Positions 51,301 to 58,929 of a DNA stretch of 60,476 nt are shown here, piece by piece. Both the position numbers and the translations under genes were made by a program. The notes beneath the pieces are model-generated. The model worked only from the letters and a program-made list of their open reading frames with translations. It made no database searches and was not told the origin of the DNA. This DNA comes from a virus, in IMG/VR virus record IMGVR_UViG_3300048996_000064, positions 1 through 60,476 of that record; one strand, given 5' to 3'. Each line of letters opens with the position of its first letter. Position 1 is the stretch's first letter.

Positions 51301-51993
51301 GCAGGAGCCTTTCAGTTTATTAACCATACAACCAATGTGATAAACATGGTTGCTACGGTAGGTACATCAGTTGGAGGATCATCATTCACACCTACTGCCC
51401 GACTTCATATTGCAGCGGGAACCACAACAGCGGGTACGGCTCCACTTAAATTTACTTCTGGCACTTTATTAACAACAGCAGAAGCCGGAGGGGTAGAATT
51501 TTTGACCGATAAATATTATGCCACAATAACAACCAGTGCAGCCAGGAAAGAGCTTACATTAAATGATGCGGCGCTCACTTCTGGTAGAATGCCTTTTGTT
51601 ACCACAAACGGAAGGTTAACCGATAATGCAAATTTTGTTTCAGATGGTTCAAGGTTTACAATCGGAGGCACCAATCCATCAACCTCAACAGTAGACGTTC
51701 AGGGAAGTTTTGCCTATGCAGTGACTTCTGTTTCTACAAATACTACGCTTGACGCAACTCATTGTGTCGTTTTGGTAGATGCAACCAGCGGCAATATAAC
51801 AATCACACTTCCGGCAGCAGGAACAGCAAACCGGAGAATATACATAGTAAAGAAGATAGACGCTACAGCTAATACAGTGACTATCGACGGGAATGGATCT
51901 GAAACAATCGACGGAGCGACAACGCAGGTAATATCGGCTCAATGGGCAAGCTATACCGTGCAAAGTAACGGCACTAACTTTTTTGTTCTTTAA
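48361..51993 (+). CDS. Large tail fibre with SGNH hydrolase domain and signal peptide
   Basis: Residues 1-18 look like a Sec signal peptide (MKKIFLAFSLLASLLSFAQ). An SGNH esterase domain follows: FSGTSITNG near 325, YITNDLNTG near 388, DAVHFNAKG near 473. A long Ser/Thr/Gly-rich fibre region (about 740-1110) then leads to a C-terminal knob-like part (SGNITITLPAAGTANRRIYI). It probably deacylates a surface glycan while binding it. A phage structural protein with a secretion signal is unusual. Confidence 0.82.
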   Translation: MKKIFLAFSLLASLLSFAQPAPVVPGYTNINDRYIHLSLYPRSFGAPAGPFATLQNGQWVRAGALFADTVGSDKGLKVWLDGGWKRLIDSSTASTLGAKFGQADTVLTADRYVNLNENEFATRNGTLTVGKQDSLGVRLHHLWSTLSSTNWTVTGSSTSTSGDSLIINGTTQFTSLIWTGGENWHTQMYFRSKAKTNALQRIYIALIPNTSSSSSTRKMQFAGEDSSMYLNYGINSGSSTPDFSNRGNIYFDGLANDTYFFEFWSYIGKLRGRVTNLRTGQTTQLDIASVPIGNVSRVVISATGSFSFYNAFDYYIDAPRPLYVFSGTSITNGVGVSNPADRWPVRAMYQFSNPYMMYAGGGETTADMILRIDEWLNFIGGDLVLEYITNDLNTGVPIATTMGRYRRISDSALVRGKKIILISPLPMPNDNAAWIDSLQQIATDYGWLYVDANTLLKAGNGGGFDRNTKYAFDAVHFNAKGMQVIADKFIQTAVDSLKRIPPFKVGALSRSTEISSYMAINKDGELVLTPSGYDNSWIRNIRSADLSEIQHANIVIDGRVIFNGIGTQNISDFMVSGVNGPTNPDFWIYGSDTRMKSAIANLFTCNGWQINNIYSQIENTKIFMVGTSFFQPFQTDFKITRFQPGSGTPATLTLDNDVSSGAAPSGYVILDMKNNGVRKASVDKEGIIRTISPSGYSYNVNGSLGTNDWDTKGRVDSLIAVVSALSLSNPMTTTGDIIYSSSGSGTPARLGIGTNGQVLKTSAGGIPEWADETAGGGGTAWDDITDPTGSLSLTFNDGEISAFANGSNTETYWTTTNNSMTSGTSYSWTTSSMTSGNILNIVSTSTALAANNEGVNIDISGANGTNAITATGLRSSVTNTNATSGTNVAAAFVASGATTANWALFTGTGSNDGRVNINGATTLTGNYAMIIRGVNDNAGSGIVTLLANNQSANTTIGYGGMTFSAGGTISSSAGALDLTTAGAFQFINHTTNVINMVATVGTSVGGSSFTPTARLHIAAGTTTAGTAPLKFTSGTLLTTAEAGGVEFLTDKYYATITTSAARKELTLNDAALTSGRMPFVTTNGRLTDNANFVSDGSRFTIGGTNPSTSTVDVQGSFAYAVTSVSTNTTLDATHCVVLVDATSGNITITLPAAGTANRRIYIVKKIDATANTVTIDGNGSETIDGATTQVISAQWASYTVQSNGTNFFVL

Positions 51994-52019
51994 ACATGTC
52001 TGAAACTAAAATCAATTAT

Positions 52020-53027
52020 ATGAAACGCTTTTTATTATTATTAGTTCTTTTGCCTTTATTTATTTCCTGCAATGAAAATGCACAAAGGGAAGATACCCCT
52101 TATTCAAACAATGATTCAAGACCTGCTTTTCTTTTATCGGATACCGGAAAGTATATAAGCCTCCTTTCAAAAACAGTCGCCCCCGATCAGGTAATAGAAT
52201 TATATGACAAGGAAGGGAATACGGTTTATGTAACCCCAAGATCAGAGACAAAAACAATCACCTATACTAATTCATGGATAGATACAACAGTCAAAAGAAA
52301 AGTTGTTGAGGTGCCTCCTGTGATTCCTCCAACCGATCCTCCACCTAATCCAGGCACCCGTCAGGGAATAGTCTATGAAGATGGCTTTGAACGTCCAGAC
52401 CCCGGCAAACTATATGCAAATGAACAGCAATGGTGTTGCAGCTATAGTGTAACATCAGCTACAGATATAGTAAGAGAAGGAACGAGATCAGTGAGAATGG
52501 AGCATAGAGGCACTGACCCTGTTGTTTCATCAGGTGAAAGAGTGGAATTAAAATCTACTGCCAATTTTAAAAGCCTGCCAGAAGTATGGTACGGCTACAG
52601 TATATATTTTAAAGCTCCGTGGGACGCTTTCTCAGCTAACGAGCATCTACCACAGTGGCACCCACAAAGCAATACTGGCGGCATGGTCCTCGGTATGTGG
52701 ACAGGCAAAGGGACATTTGACCTGAAAACAAATCCATCGGGTGGTAGTAGTTCATCTTCCCTTGTATCAAATGCAAAGAAAATAGTTACGAATAAATGGA
52801 CAGATTTTGTATGGCATATCAAATGGGGTAGTCCGGGATTGCTTGAGGTATGGATAGATGGAGAACTCTACTACAGCAAAGCAATCACAACCAGCACAAG
52901 CGGTATACCTTATTTTAAATTCGGGTTGAATGGTGGTAGCTATCCGGTAAACCTGAACAGGATTTTTTACATGGATGCTCTCAGGATTGGAAATGAGAAA
53001 GCAACTTATAAAGATGTAGCACCTTAA
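52020..53027 (+). CDS. Heparin-lyase-I-like polysaccharide lyase, lipoprotein
   Basis: ATG 52020 starts a lipoprotein signal (MKRFLLLLVLLPLFISC, acylated Cys17). A proline-rich linker (about 95-112) leads to a jelly-roll lyase domain: GERVELKSTANFKSLPEVWY, LPQWHPQS, KWTDFVWHIKWGSPGLLEVW and YFKFGLNGG, resembling the heparin lyase I family. Such lyases cut acidic polysaccharides. It is either a tail depolymerase or a surface enzyme of the lysogen. ATG 51996 is an alternative start that would hide the signal. Confidence 0.78.
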   Translation: MKRFLLLLVLLPLFISCNENAQREDTPYSNNDSRPAFLLSDTGKYISLLSKTVAPDQVIELYDKEGNTVYVTPRSETKTITYTNSWIDTTVKRKVVEVPPVIPPTDPPPNPGTRQGIVYEDGFERPDPGKLYANEQQWCCSYSVTSATDIVREGTRSVRMEHRGTDPVVSSGERVELKSTANFKSLPEVWYGYSIYFKAPWDAFSANEHLPQWHPQSNTGGMVLGMWTGKGTFDLKTNPSGGSSSSSLVSNAKKIVTNKWTDFVWHIKWGSPGLLEVWIDGELYYSKAITTSTSGIPYFKFGLNGGSYPVNLNRIFYMDALRIGNEKATYKDVAP

Positions 53028-53044
53028 AATATTAATTGTGAATA

Positions 53045-53602
53045 ATGGGCTGGGATATAGTAGGAGAAAAGTTAGTCGATCTTTTAAAGATTGTATTTGT
53101 ACGGAAAAAGCCGTCCGATGCTATCAAGGATTCGATCAAAATAAGAATCCAGGCTAATGAGCTTGTATATAGCGGCCTTAGCATCGATTGCTTTTTTATA
53201 GTGATGGTTCATAATAGCGGAGGAAAATTAAAACCGCACAATTTTAAGTTCTGGTCAATCATAGATGGGTTTTTTGATGAGGTCACATTGCCGAAATTCA
53301 AGTACGACAACTACCAGAACACGAACATGGATTTAGAATTTGCGCAGTTAGCGGCAAGGATCTATGAGAAAAAGGAAGTGTCAATCCGTACCAGTGAACT
53401 ACCAGTAGATAATTTACGAACCTCTTATGAATATGAAGGTTTGGAGTACATAAGATTTTATTACTTAAAACAAGACCGCAATGCGATGTGGTTTATTATG
53501 GTGGGTACTGCAGCGGAAGACGAGTCGCTGGAAAGCGTTCATCAAAGGCGTAAAATCTTTTTGGCTGTGAATAATGTAAAAAATATTATTCGAGGTTATT
53601 AA
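53045..53602 (+). CDS. Hypothetical phage protein
   Basis: The 185-residue product is soluble, with IDCFFIVMVHNSGGKLKPHN (about 49-68) and repeated aromatic strands. The pattern recalls a signalling-type alpha/beta domain seen in other Bacteroidota phages, but I cannot name the family. It lies at the start of the lysis block, 18 bp after the lyase gene. Confidence 0.55.
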   Translation: MGWDIVGEKLVDLLKIVFVRKKPSDAIKDSIKIRIQANELVYSGLSIDCFFIVMVHNSGGKLKPHNFKFWSIIDGFFDEVTLPKFKYDNYQNTNMDLEFAQLAARIYEKKEVSIRTSELPVDNLRTSYEYEGLEYIRFYYLKQDRNAMWFIMVGTAAEDESLESVHQRRKIFLAVNNVKNIIRGY

Positions 53603-53615
53603 TAAAATATATGCA

Positions 53616-54026
53616 ATGGAAAAATATCCTGATTTCTGGTCAGTCGTTTTAGGAAATGGGCCTCATGGCTTTTTCTTTGGCTTCTTAACAATGGGCTTGA
53701 TTGCTGCATTCACTATGTTCTGCATACTGGCAGTTGGAAGAGATAAGAACAGTCAAACTACCCCGGAGCAATGGAGTTGGAAATTTTATTGGATGAATAA
53801 TGTACTCAGGATACTGGCTACATTCTTCCTTCTATTCTTATTTGTGAGGGTAGCCTATGAATACGTAGCCGTTGGGTGGATGCTTTTTTGGTCAATAGGT
53901 ATAGGGTTCGGGTTTCCAAAACTAGCCCATATTGCAAAAGACTGGGGTGTACTTACCACAAACAACCTCAGCGAGAAGATAAAAAAAGCTATCGATCAGC
54001 AAAAAGACCTTGATATAAAAAAATAG
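53616..54026 (+). CDS. Holin candidate
   Basis: The 136-residue protein has three hydrophobic stretches (about 18-42, 63-81, 85-101) and a charged C-terminal tail (NLSEKIKKAIDQQKDLDIKK). Size, topology and position before the endolysin gene fit a class-I-type holin. The membrane protein at 55374 is a competing candidate. Confidence 0.52.
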   Translation: MEKYPDFWSVVLGNGPHGFFFGFLTMGLIAAFTMFCILAVGRDKNSQTTPEQWSWKFYWMNNVLRILATFFLLFLFVRVAYEYVAVGWMLFWSIGIGFGFPKLAHIAKDWGVLTTNNLSEKIKKAIDQQKDLDIKK

Positions 54027-54048
54027 AAACAAAACTAAAATCAACTAT

Positions 54049-54390
54049 ATGCGAATACTAGTCACACTTATTTTATCGATCAGTCTTGTGACTGCTTTTG
54101 CTCAGGAAACTGTTTTTACAGACAATAAAACCAATGTAACTAAACACGTTGAAACAGTTGGCACAAAATCAGATTCACTCACAAGAGCGATAGACAGCAA
54201 CTTTGTTATCGTTGACCTGCGTGACTTGAACAAGCTCTACACATTCATGGGTGATGCCATTAAATTTCCTGATGGAGTAGAGAAAACATTCTCAGCCAAT
54301 GACAGGGACAGGCTGTTTATTCTACTCAACGAGTTTGTTTTAGCACCTGCCGAGAAAAGAAAACGACCTGTTTATAAACCCGGTAAATAA
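54049..54390 (+). CDS. Exported small protein
   Basis: A Sec signal peptide (about 1-19, LVTAFAQE) leads a 113-residue product rich in Asp, Lys and Thr. It has a DLRDLNKLYTFMGDAI helix and a basic end. The start shares an 18-nt leader with the lyase gene (17 of 18 bases the same). A periplasmic lysis helper is plausible; function unknown. Confidence 0.58.
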   Translation: MRILVTLILSISLVTAFAQETVFTDNKTNVTKHVETVGTKSDSLTRAIDSNFVIVDLRDLNKLYTFMGDAIKFPDGVEKTFSANDRDRLFILLNEFVLAPAEKRKRPVYKPGK

Positions 54391-54459
54391 AAAAGGGTCG
54401 AGTAAAAACCCAACCCTGATAATTAAATCCAATTTCCAATGAAAAACTAAACCAAAGTT

Positions 54460-55377
54460 ATGAAAATAAATCATCCTAAAATAGCGCTTGGCCTTTCAGT
54501 ATTTTATCTGATTGTTGCCTTAATACTTTTGCTATTTACTCTTTTCTCATGCAGGACGGTAAAAGAATCAACATCTACACGGATAAACACGGATAGCCTG
54601 GTAACTCATGTAAAAGATTCATTGACCCGTGTACATACATCTGAAGTCACGGAGTTAAAAAAGATGATAGAGGAAATGACCTCGGCGGGTGTAACATTTG
54701 TGACGGTGGATAGTTGCCCGGAAAGAGAATCGGTATTAGCATTGCTGGATAGCGCAGGTAAAGAAAGATATAAGGCTATTGAACTGGCTGCAAAAGTAAA
54801 AGAGTTATCGAGCAAAGTAACTATCTCAGAGAAAGGAGCTATCACAGCAGAAGGAAAGATCAAGGCTGCTTACTTTACCAGCTCACGTATGGAAAGCGAA
54901 TTATTCAGGGTAGAGAAAACCAATGATAGTTTACGCCATGTGATCGAGACAGATAGTATAAAGTATGCAAAACAGATAGCGCAAGAGGCAAACAAAAAAA
55001 AGAAGTCATCTTTTCCCTGGTGGATGGTATGGGCGGCGGGTGCAGTTGGTGTGGTGGTAGGCTGGATAGCTAAATCAAGATTATCAATTCTAAAATTAAA
55101 AGGTATGAATAAAGTAACAATGTTTTTACTCGCAGCTATGACAATGCTGTTAGGTTCCTGTGGTCATTTTCACGATGACCCGGGTACAAGTGTATGGGCT
55201 GAAGGTGCATTTCTTGTGCCTACGGTCCTAGGTATTCTGGCAGCTATCTTTACCTACCAGTACTTTTATCCGGGTAAGAATAAGCCCAAAAATAAGCTGT
55301 GGCTTGGTGGTGCTGCCCTCATGCTGTTGTTGATCGTGTTAGCGATTTGGTATTTTAATTCTCCTAACTGGGCATGA
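54460..55377 (+). CDS. u-Spanin-like lipoprotein fused in frame to a second lipoprotein-like module
   Basis: The N-terminal signal ends LFTLFSC (acylated Cys31), followed by a coiled periplasmic region (about 40-180) and a membrane helix (about 186-204, WWMVWAAGAVGVVVGWIA), the layout of a unimolecular spanin linking both membranes. In the same frame Met216 starts MNKVTMFLLAAMTMLLGSC, a second lipobox (Cys234), then two membrane helices. Either one fusion protein or two proteins from an internal start at 55105 is made. The lysis block position supports spanin function. Confidence 0.65.
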   Translation: MKINHPKIALGLSVFYLIVALILLLFTLFSCRTVKESTSTRINTDSLVTHVKDSLTRVHTSEVTELKKMIEEMTSAGVTFVTVDSCPERESVLALLDSAGKERYKAIELAAKVKELSSKVTISEKGAITAEGKIKAAYFTSSRMESELFRVEKTNDSLRHVIETDSIKYAKQIAQEANKKKKSSFPWWMVWAAGAVGVVVGWIAKSRLSILKLKGMNKVTMFLLAAMTMLLGSCGHFHDDPGTSVWAEGAFLVPTVLGILAAIFTYQYFYPGKNKPKNKLWLGGAALMLLLIVLAIWYFNSPNWA

Positions 55378-55826
55378 CCACGCAGCTATACTATATCATC
55401 TGCGCTGAAATTTATTTGCTTGCCTGTATATTATTTCTTGCTGGTAAAGATGCTACAAGCTATAAGTTAAAAGATCACAATCGTCCAGCGGGATCCTTGC
55501 AAACAAAGCGGGTTAAAAGGTGGCACCGGGATGGCGTTGCATTATGGGTCCTTTGCACCCTTCCGGTGGCTGTTCTTATTAGTCCGTGGCTGGCTGTATT
55601 ATCTGGGTTAATACGGGCAATGTGCTTCGATCCCGCTTTTAATCATTGGGCAGGGCTATCTACTGATTTTCTGGGAGGCTCTGCTATGTTTGACCGCTTC
55701 TTTGTAAGGCTATTCGGCGAACGGGGTGCATTAAAGAAAGCTGCATTATTTCTTGCGCTGGTAGTCCTGATGAATATTTTCTACTATAAACTTCCTTACT
55801 TAAAACCTTTGCTTTATGTTACCTAA
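55374..55826 (+). CDS. Multi-pass membrane protein, holin candidate
   Basis: The 150-residue product has at least three hydrophobic stretches (about 5-22, 54-80, 123-142) with a basic loop (KRVKRWHRDG). It starts in a 4-bp overlap with the spanin-like gene and overlaps the endolysin start by 11 bp. That placement is consistent with a holin or accessory lysis protein. Confidence 0.5.
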   Translation: MTTQLYYIICAEIYLLACILFLAGKDATSYKLKDHNRPAGSLQTKRVKRWHRDGVALWVLCTLPVAVLISPWLAVLSGLIRAMCFDPAFNHWAGLSTDFLGGSAMFDRFFVRLFGERGALKKAALFLALVVLMNIFYYKLPYLKPLLYVT

Positions 55827-56367
55827 TAAATATAAATGGATTGAAGAAATAGGCATACTGCCTAAATTATTATCGGCAGGACTTCAATACTTTGGAGTAA
55901 AAGAAATACCCGGCGTAAAGAATAACCCGGTGATCATGGACATGGCAAAGGGATTGGGAGTAGATAAAATCTATACCAACGATGATCAAAGCTGGTGCGC
56001 CGTGTTTATCAATCACCTGATCCGGATAACCGGCAAACCTATTGACCTGCATCCCAAGGACCTCTATGACCTTCTGAGGGCAAGGCAGACAGCGACAAAG
56101 TTCAACATCGTCAAAAAAGAAGATGCTGTCCTTAGTGATATTGTGCAATTAAGCAGGGATGGCGGCGGTCACGTTTGCCTGTTCATAGCTAAAACTCCAA
56201 AAGGATTTATCGGGTACGGCGGCAACCAGGGAAATAAAGTATCGTTTGTAGAATTTGACTGGGACAGGATAATAGCCGTAAAAAGGTATTACGCTACCGC
56301 TCCCCCTAAATCCGCTATAAGATATAACATGGACAGCGAGGGCAATATGTCCGTGAATGAAGCATAA
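55816..56367 (+). CDS. Endolysin (TIGR02594/CHAP-like amidase or peptidase)
   Basis: YFGVKEIPGVKNNPVIMDMA is the TIGR02594-type opening. SWCAVFINH (Cys about 60) and GGGHVCLFI (His about 117), with GYGGNQGNKVSF, give the Cys-His core of an NlpC/CHAP-like peptidoglycan hydrolase. The 183-residue length is normal. There is no signal peptide, so a holin must release it. It cleaves cell-wall peptides or amide bonds. Confidence 0.85.
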   Translation: MLPNKYKWIEEIGILPKLLSAGLQYFGVKEIPGVKNNPVIMDMAKGLGVDKIYTNDDQSWCAVFINHLIRITGKPIDLHPKDLYDLLRARQTATKFNIVKKEDAVLSDIVQLSRDGGGHVCLFIAKTPKGFIGYGGNQGNKVSFVEFDWDRIIAVKRYYATAPPKSAIRYNMDSEGNMSVNEA

Positions 56368-56427
56368 CTCTATTCTTTCCTTTCTCAGACAGTTGGTTTT
56401 GGTTTACGGTCAGCCTGTTTCTACGGG

Positions 56428-56580
56428 TTGACCTTTTTGTTTATCAGCGTGTTAGGGCATGTCTCCGACATGAATGTCGGAGAGTGGGGAATCTTATATA
56501 CCTCTTATGTGATAATAGCCTTCGTAGTCTATGGCTATCAGTTTGTTATTTATGTGATTGGCAGTTTGATTATAATGTAA
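56428..56580 (+). CDS. Possible small membrane protein with non-ATG start
   Basis: In the same frame as the endolysin, after its stop, a 50-residue hydrophobic ORF runs from TTG 56428 (LTFLFISVLGHVSDMNVGEW, then YTSYVIIAFVVYGYQFVIYV). Two membrane segments are likely. It has no ATG, and an ATG in another frame (near 56358) dead-ends, so a frameshifted longer gene is possible. Confidence 0.35.
   Translation: MTFLFISVLGHVSDMNVGEWGILYTSYVIIAFVVYGYQFVIYVIGSLIIM
56462..56483. repeat. Perfect hairpin inside the candidate membrane ORF
   Basis: TCTCCGACA (56462-56470) and TGTCGGAGA (56475-56483) form a 9-bp perfect stem closed by TGAA. There is no T-run, so it is unlikely to be a terminator. An RNA stabiliser or processing site after the endolysin gene is possible. 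Confidence 0.5.
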
Positions 56581-56592
56581 TAGGTTTGAATC

Positions 56593-57105
56593 ATGGAAGA
56601 AATTTTACCAGTATTCCCTATCAAAGCCTTTGACAGAAAAGGAGAGTTGAAATATGCTCCGCCAGTAAGCGAGCATGAGTTCCACTTTATTATAAAAAAT
56701 GCCTCTAAAAGAAAGCTTAAAGGTTACGGTTTCAGAAAATGGACAGGTGATCTGTGGCTATTCCCACGCGAATGGTATAACATTATACCTGACGGATACC
56801 CGGTTATCCATGCTGCACTATCGCTCGGCATTGGTAAAAGTGAAATATTTAAAAAAGATAAAACCAGCGACGATGAAAAATTCGGGTGCCTTCATTATGG
56901 CATAAGAATAAATAGAAGCCCATCATTCAATGACCTGGTATATAGATTCTCTTTGGCAACAATCTTTCTTTGCCTGATACTGATTGCTGGTGAAAAGCTG
57001 GTAGAGAAAAGTTTTGGTTTGATGACATGTGCATGCGCGGCCGGGATAGTTGGCTCAATATTAATGGCATTAAAAGCCAAAAGGAATACCAGAAGGAGCA
57101 GGTGA
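56593..57105 (+). CDS. Membrane-associated hypothetical protein
   Basis: The 170-residue product has a soluble N-terminal domain (about 1-110, GYGFRKWTGDLWLFPREWYN) and two C-terminal membrane helices (about 120-160) with a basic tail (KAKRNTRRSR). It has a cytoplasmic domain facing the membrane, so it may sense or anchor. No family recognised. Confidence 0.55.
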   Translation: MEEILPVFPIKAFDRKGELKYAPPVSEHEFHFIIKNASKRKLKGYGFRKWTGDLWLFPREWYNIIPDGYPVIHAALSLGIGKSEIFKKDKTSDDEKFGCLHYGIRINRSPSFNDLVYRFSLATIFLCLILIAGEKLVEKSFGLMTCACAAGIVGSILMALKAKRNTRRSR

Positions 57106-57151
57106 ATTACTTCTTTTTGTTTCATTAGTAGATTGCATTATTATTGCTTGC

Positions 57152-57742
57152 ATGTTTACTTTTACACATAAACAAATAGTTGAGATCGCTTATAAGTGGT
57201 TGCTGAAGAATGGCGGCGTTGGTGTAGCTTTCAAGGAATTGAAATCCTGTGCTGATGAAATCCCAGATGTTATTGGCTTCGATTCATATCAGTCTATTCT
57301 GATCGAATGCAAGGTATCACGATCAGACTTTTTGCAAGATAAGAATAAGCCACATCGAGCCAAAGGAATGGGTAATTGGAAATATTTCTGTTGCCCTAAA
57401 GGTTTGATAAAAAAAGAAGAGTTGCCAGACAAGTGGGGATTAATCTACGTTGATGAACAAGGGAAGGCTCGCATTGAATATGATTGCAGGAAGAAAAAGA
57501 TCAATGAAGGTTGGCCTCAGGAATGGATGAAGAAAGAATATCCTGAAGGATATATACGAACGGTTACAGCCGATGAAAACAAATTTGAGGCTGACACAGA
57601 AGAAGAAAGGAGAATAATGTACACTGCTCTAAGAAGATTAATGTTACGCGGATTTATGAGACATATCTATGAAGAAACAGATTCTAAGTCCCATCCAGAT
57701 GTAAATGAGGTTATAGCATTGAATCAAACACTTTTTGAATAA
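57152..57742 (+). CDS. PD-(D/E)XK nuclease-like protein
   Basis: EIPDVIGF (Asp39) and SILIECKVSRSDF (Glu52, Lys54) form the D-ExK catalytic set, then KPHRAKGMGNWKYFCCPKGL and WGLIYVDEQG match a family of small nuclease-like proteins seen in phages and mobile elements. At 196 residues there is a C-terminal helical extension. DNA cleavage is inferred; the target is unknown. Confidence 0.72.
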   Translation: MFTFTHKQIVEIAYKWLLKNGGVGVAFKELKSCADEIPDVIGFDSYQSILIECKVSRSDFLQDKNKPHRAKGMGNWKYFCCPKGLIKKEELPDKWGLIYVDEQGKARIEYDCRKKKINEGWPQEWMKKEYPEGYIRTVTADENKFEADTEEERRIMYTALRRLMLRGFMRHIYEETDSKSHPDVNEVIALNQTLFE

Positions 57743-57951
57743 TGCAATCATTTGTATTTGATATAGACAACGACCCTTATAAAGTAGAAGATAAAGAGCT
57801 ATACTATTTAGTTACTTTCCCTGACCTGCATTCAGAAAGGTTATTTCCTTACTTAGATGAATCACAGGAAACAGCCTTTAGATTTGAAAACAGGTTGAAT
57901 GAAGAATTAGCTGGTAAGATTGGAGAAGAAATAATCAGGAATACTATGTAG
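57742..57951 (+). CDS. Small acidic protein next to the nuclease
   Basis: A 69-residue acidic product starts directly at the nuclease stop (1-base overlap). Its charge and coupling suggest it could be a partner or inhibitor of the nuclease, but nothing else supports this. It converges on the gene at 57944-58375, overlapping by 8 bp. Confidence 0.5.
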   Translation: MQSFVFDIDNDPYKVEDKELYYLVTFPDLHSERLFPYLDESQETAFRFENRLNEELAGKIGEEIIRNTM

Positions 57952-58375
57952 TTGTTTCTTTATGAATGTTTACTTCAAGTTCTTTTCCCATGAGAGAGTA
58001 GTATAAGTTTTGGAGTTGGTGTAGGTATTCAATAAGTTTCATCGGGGAATATATTTCCGTGCCAAATGGATTGCACAAAAAATATTTATTGTTTTCAAAG
58101 CGGCATATATTAAACAAATCATTTTTATAAATTCCGTTTGCTCTATTCTCAAACCCGCCAGCCTCTAAGATTTCAGGAGTGAGGGGAATAGGTTTCAATT
58201 TACTTTCAGGAACAAGTTGTTTAGGGCAGCGATCAATAAGCACTAACGGCTCTTCGCCATCGCCGTTACCATCAATGCCCCACGCCGGGATTCCCAACAC
58301 TGTATAAATGCCCGCATCATTGCTGATCTTGCATTTTACTTTGTTGCCTTTTCTTAAATCTTCTGTTTTGATCAT
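57944..58375 (-). CDS. Hypothetical phage protein (minus strand)
   Basis: The 143-residue product opens MIKTEDLRKGNKVKCKISND, a beta-barrel-like start, and contains IPLTPEILEAGGFENRANGI and IYSPMKLIEYLHQLQNLYYS, a layout common in Bacteroidota phages. Function unknown. It is one of few leftward genes and is divergent from 58466. Confidence 0.6.
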   Translation of the reverse strand: MIKTEDLRKGNKVKCKISNDAGIYTVLGIPAWGIDGNGDGEEPLVLIDRCPKQLVPESKLKPIPLTPEILEAGGFENRANGIYKNDLFNICRFENNKYFLCNPFGTEIYSPMKLIEYLHQLQNLYYSLMGKELEVNIHKETTT

Positions 58376-58465
58376 GCCACAATACTAAATCATTTTCCCT
58401 TAATTTTACATCCCGCCTGTTAATAAATTACCTCACCTTAAAAATCTACCGCCAGATGCAGATCA

Positions 58466-58771
58466 ATGGAGAGCTTTTCTTTTTGTGTGCAAAAAAAGCA
58501 ACGGTTATATAGAATCCAGGTGGATATAACTTATAAATCTGATAATGTCATCCGCTTTAAAATACATGCCGGCACAAAATGGATGCTTGCAGAGAAGTGG
58601 CTATTCAGAAAACGGAACCAGTGGAAGCTGGGCAACCGGAACTTTACCCCGGACGACGATATCAAAGGAAATTCAGCGGTCATGATGGATATTCTGCGGG
58701 GGATCGATCAATACCTGGATCCGCTAAAACCCCGTGGTCCACACTACAAAAATGATTTCGATATAAAATAG
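58466..58771 (+). CDS. Hypothetical protein at the phage right end
   Basis: The 101-residue, basic product (VDITYKSDNVIRFKIHAGTK then WMLAEKWLFRKRNQWKLGNR) is beta-rich at the start. It is the last gene before attR, and a terminator follows. It is divergent from 57944-58375. The role is unknown; expression in the lysogen is possible. Confidence 0.55.
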   Translation: MESFSFCVQKKQRLYRIQVDITYKSDNVIRFKIHAGTKWMLAEKWLFRKRNQWKLGNRNFTPDDDIKGNSAVMMDILRGIDQYLDPLKPRGPHYKNDFDIK

Positions 58772-58822
58772 TAATTTTAAGGCTGAGTTATTCAGATTCA
58801 AGAATTACCGTGAAAGATTTTT

Positions 58823-58860
58823 AAGCCATTGCAGTCGTCAGCTGTGATGGCTTTTGTTTT
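58823..58860 (+). terminator. Rightward terminator at the prophage right end
   Basis: AAGCCATtgCAG (58823-58834) pairs with CTGtgATGGCTT (58842-58853), followed by TTGTTTTT-like sequence. It ends transcription of the last phage gene and would shield the tRNA gene and host genes from phage read-through. Confidence 0.65.
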
Positions 58861-58929
58861 TGCATGCATGCCCGAATATACATCAGCACAAAGCGGGAAA
58901 AAGTGTACCCTTTATTGTACCCCATCCTA

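Noticed and set aside
45061-53027. Diversity-generating retroelement in the tail region
   Set aside because: No reverse transcriptase gene and no template/variable repeat pair near the fibre genes.
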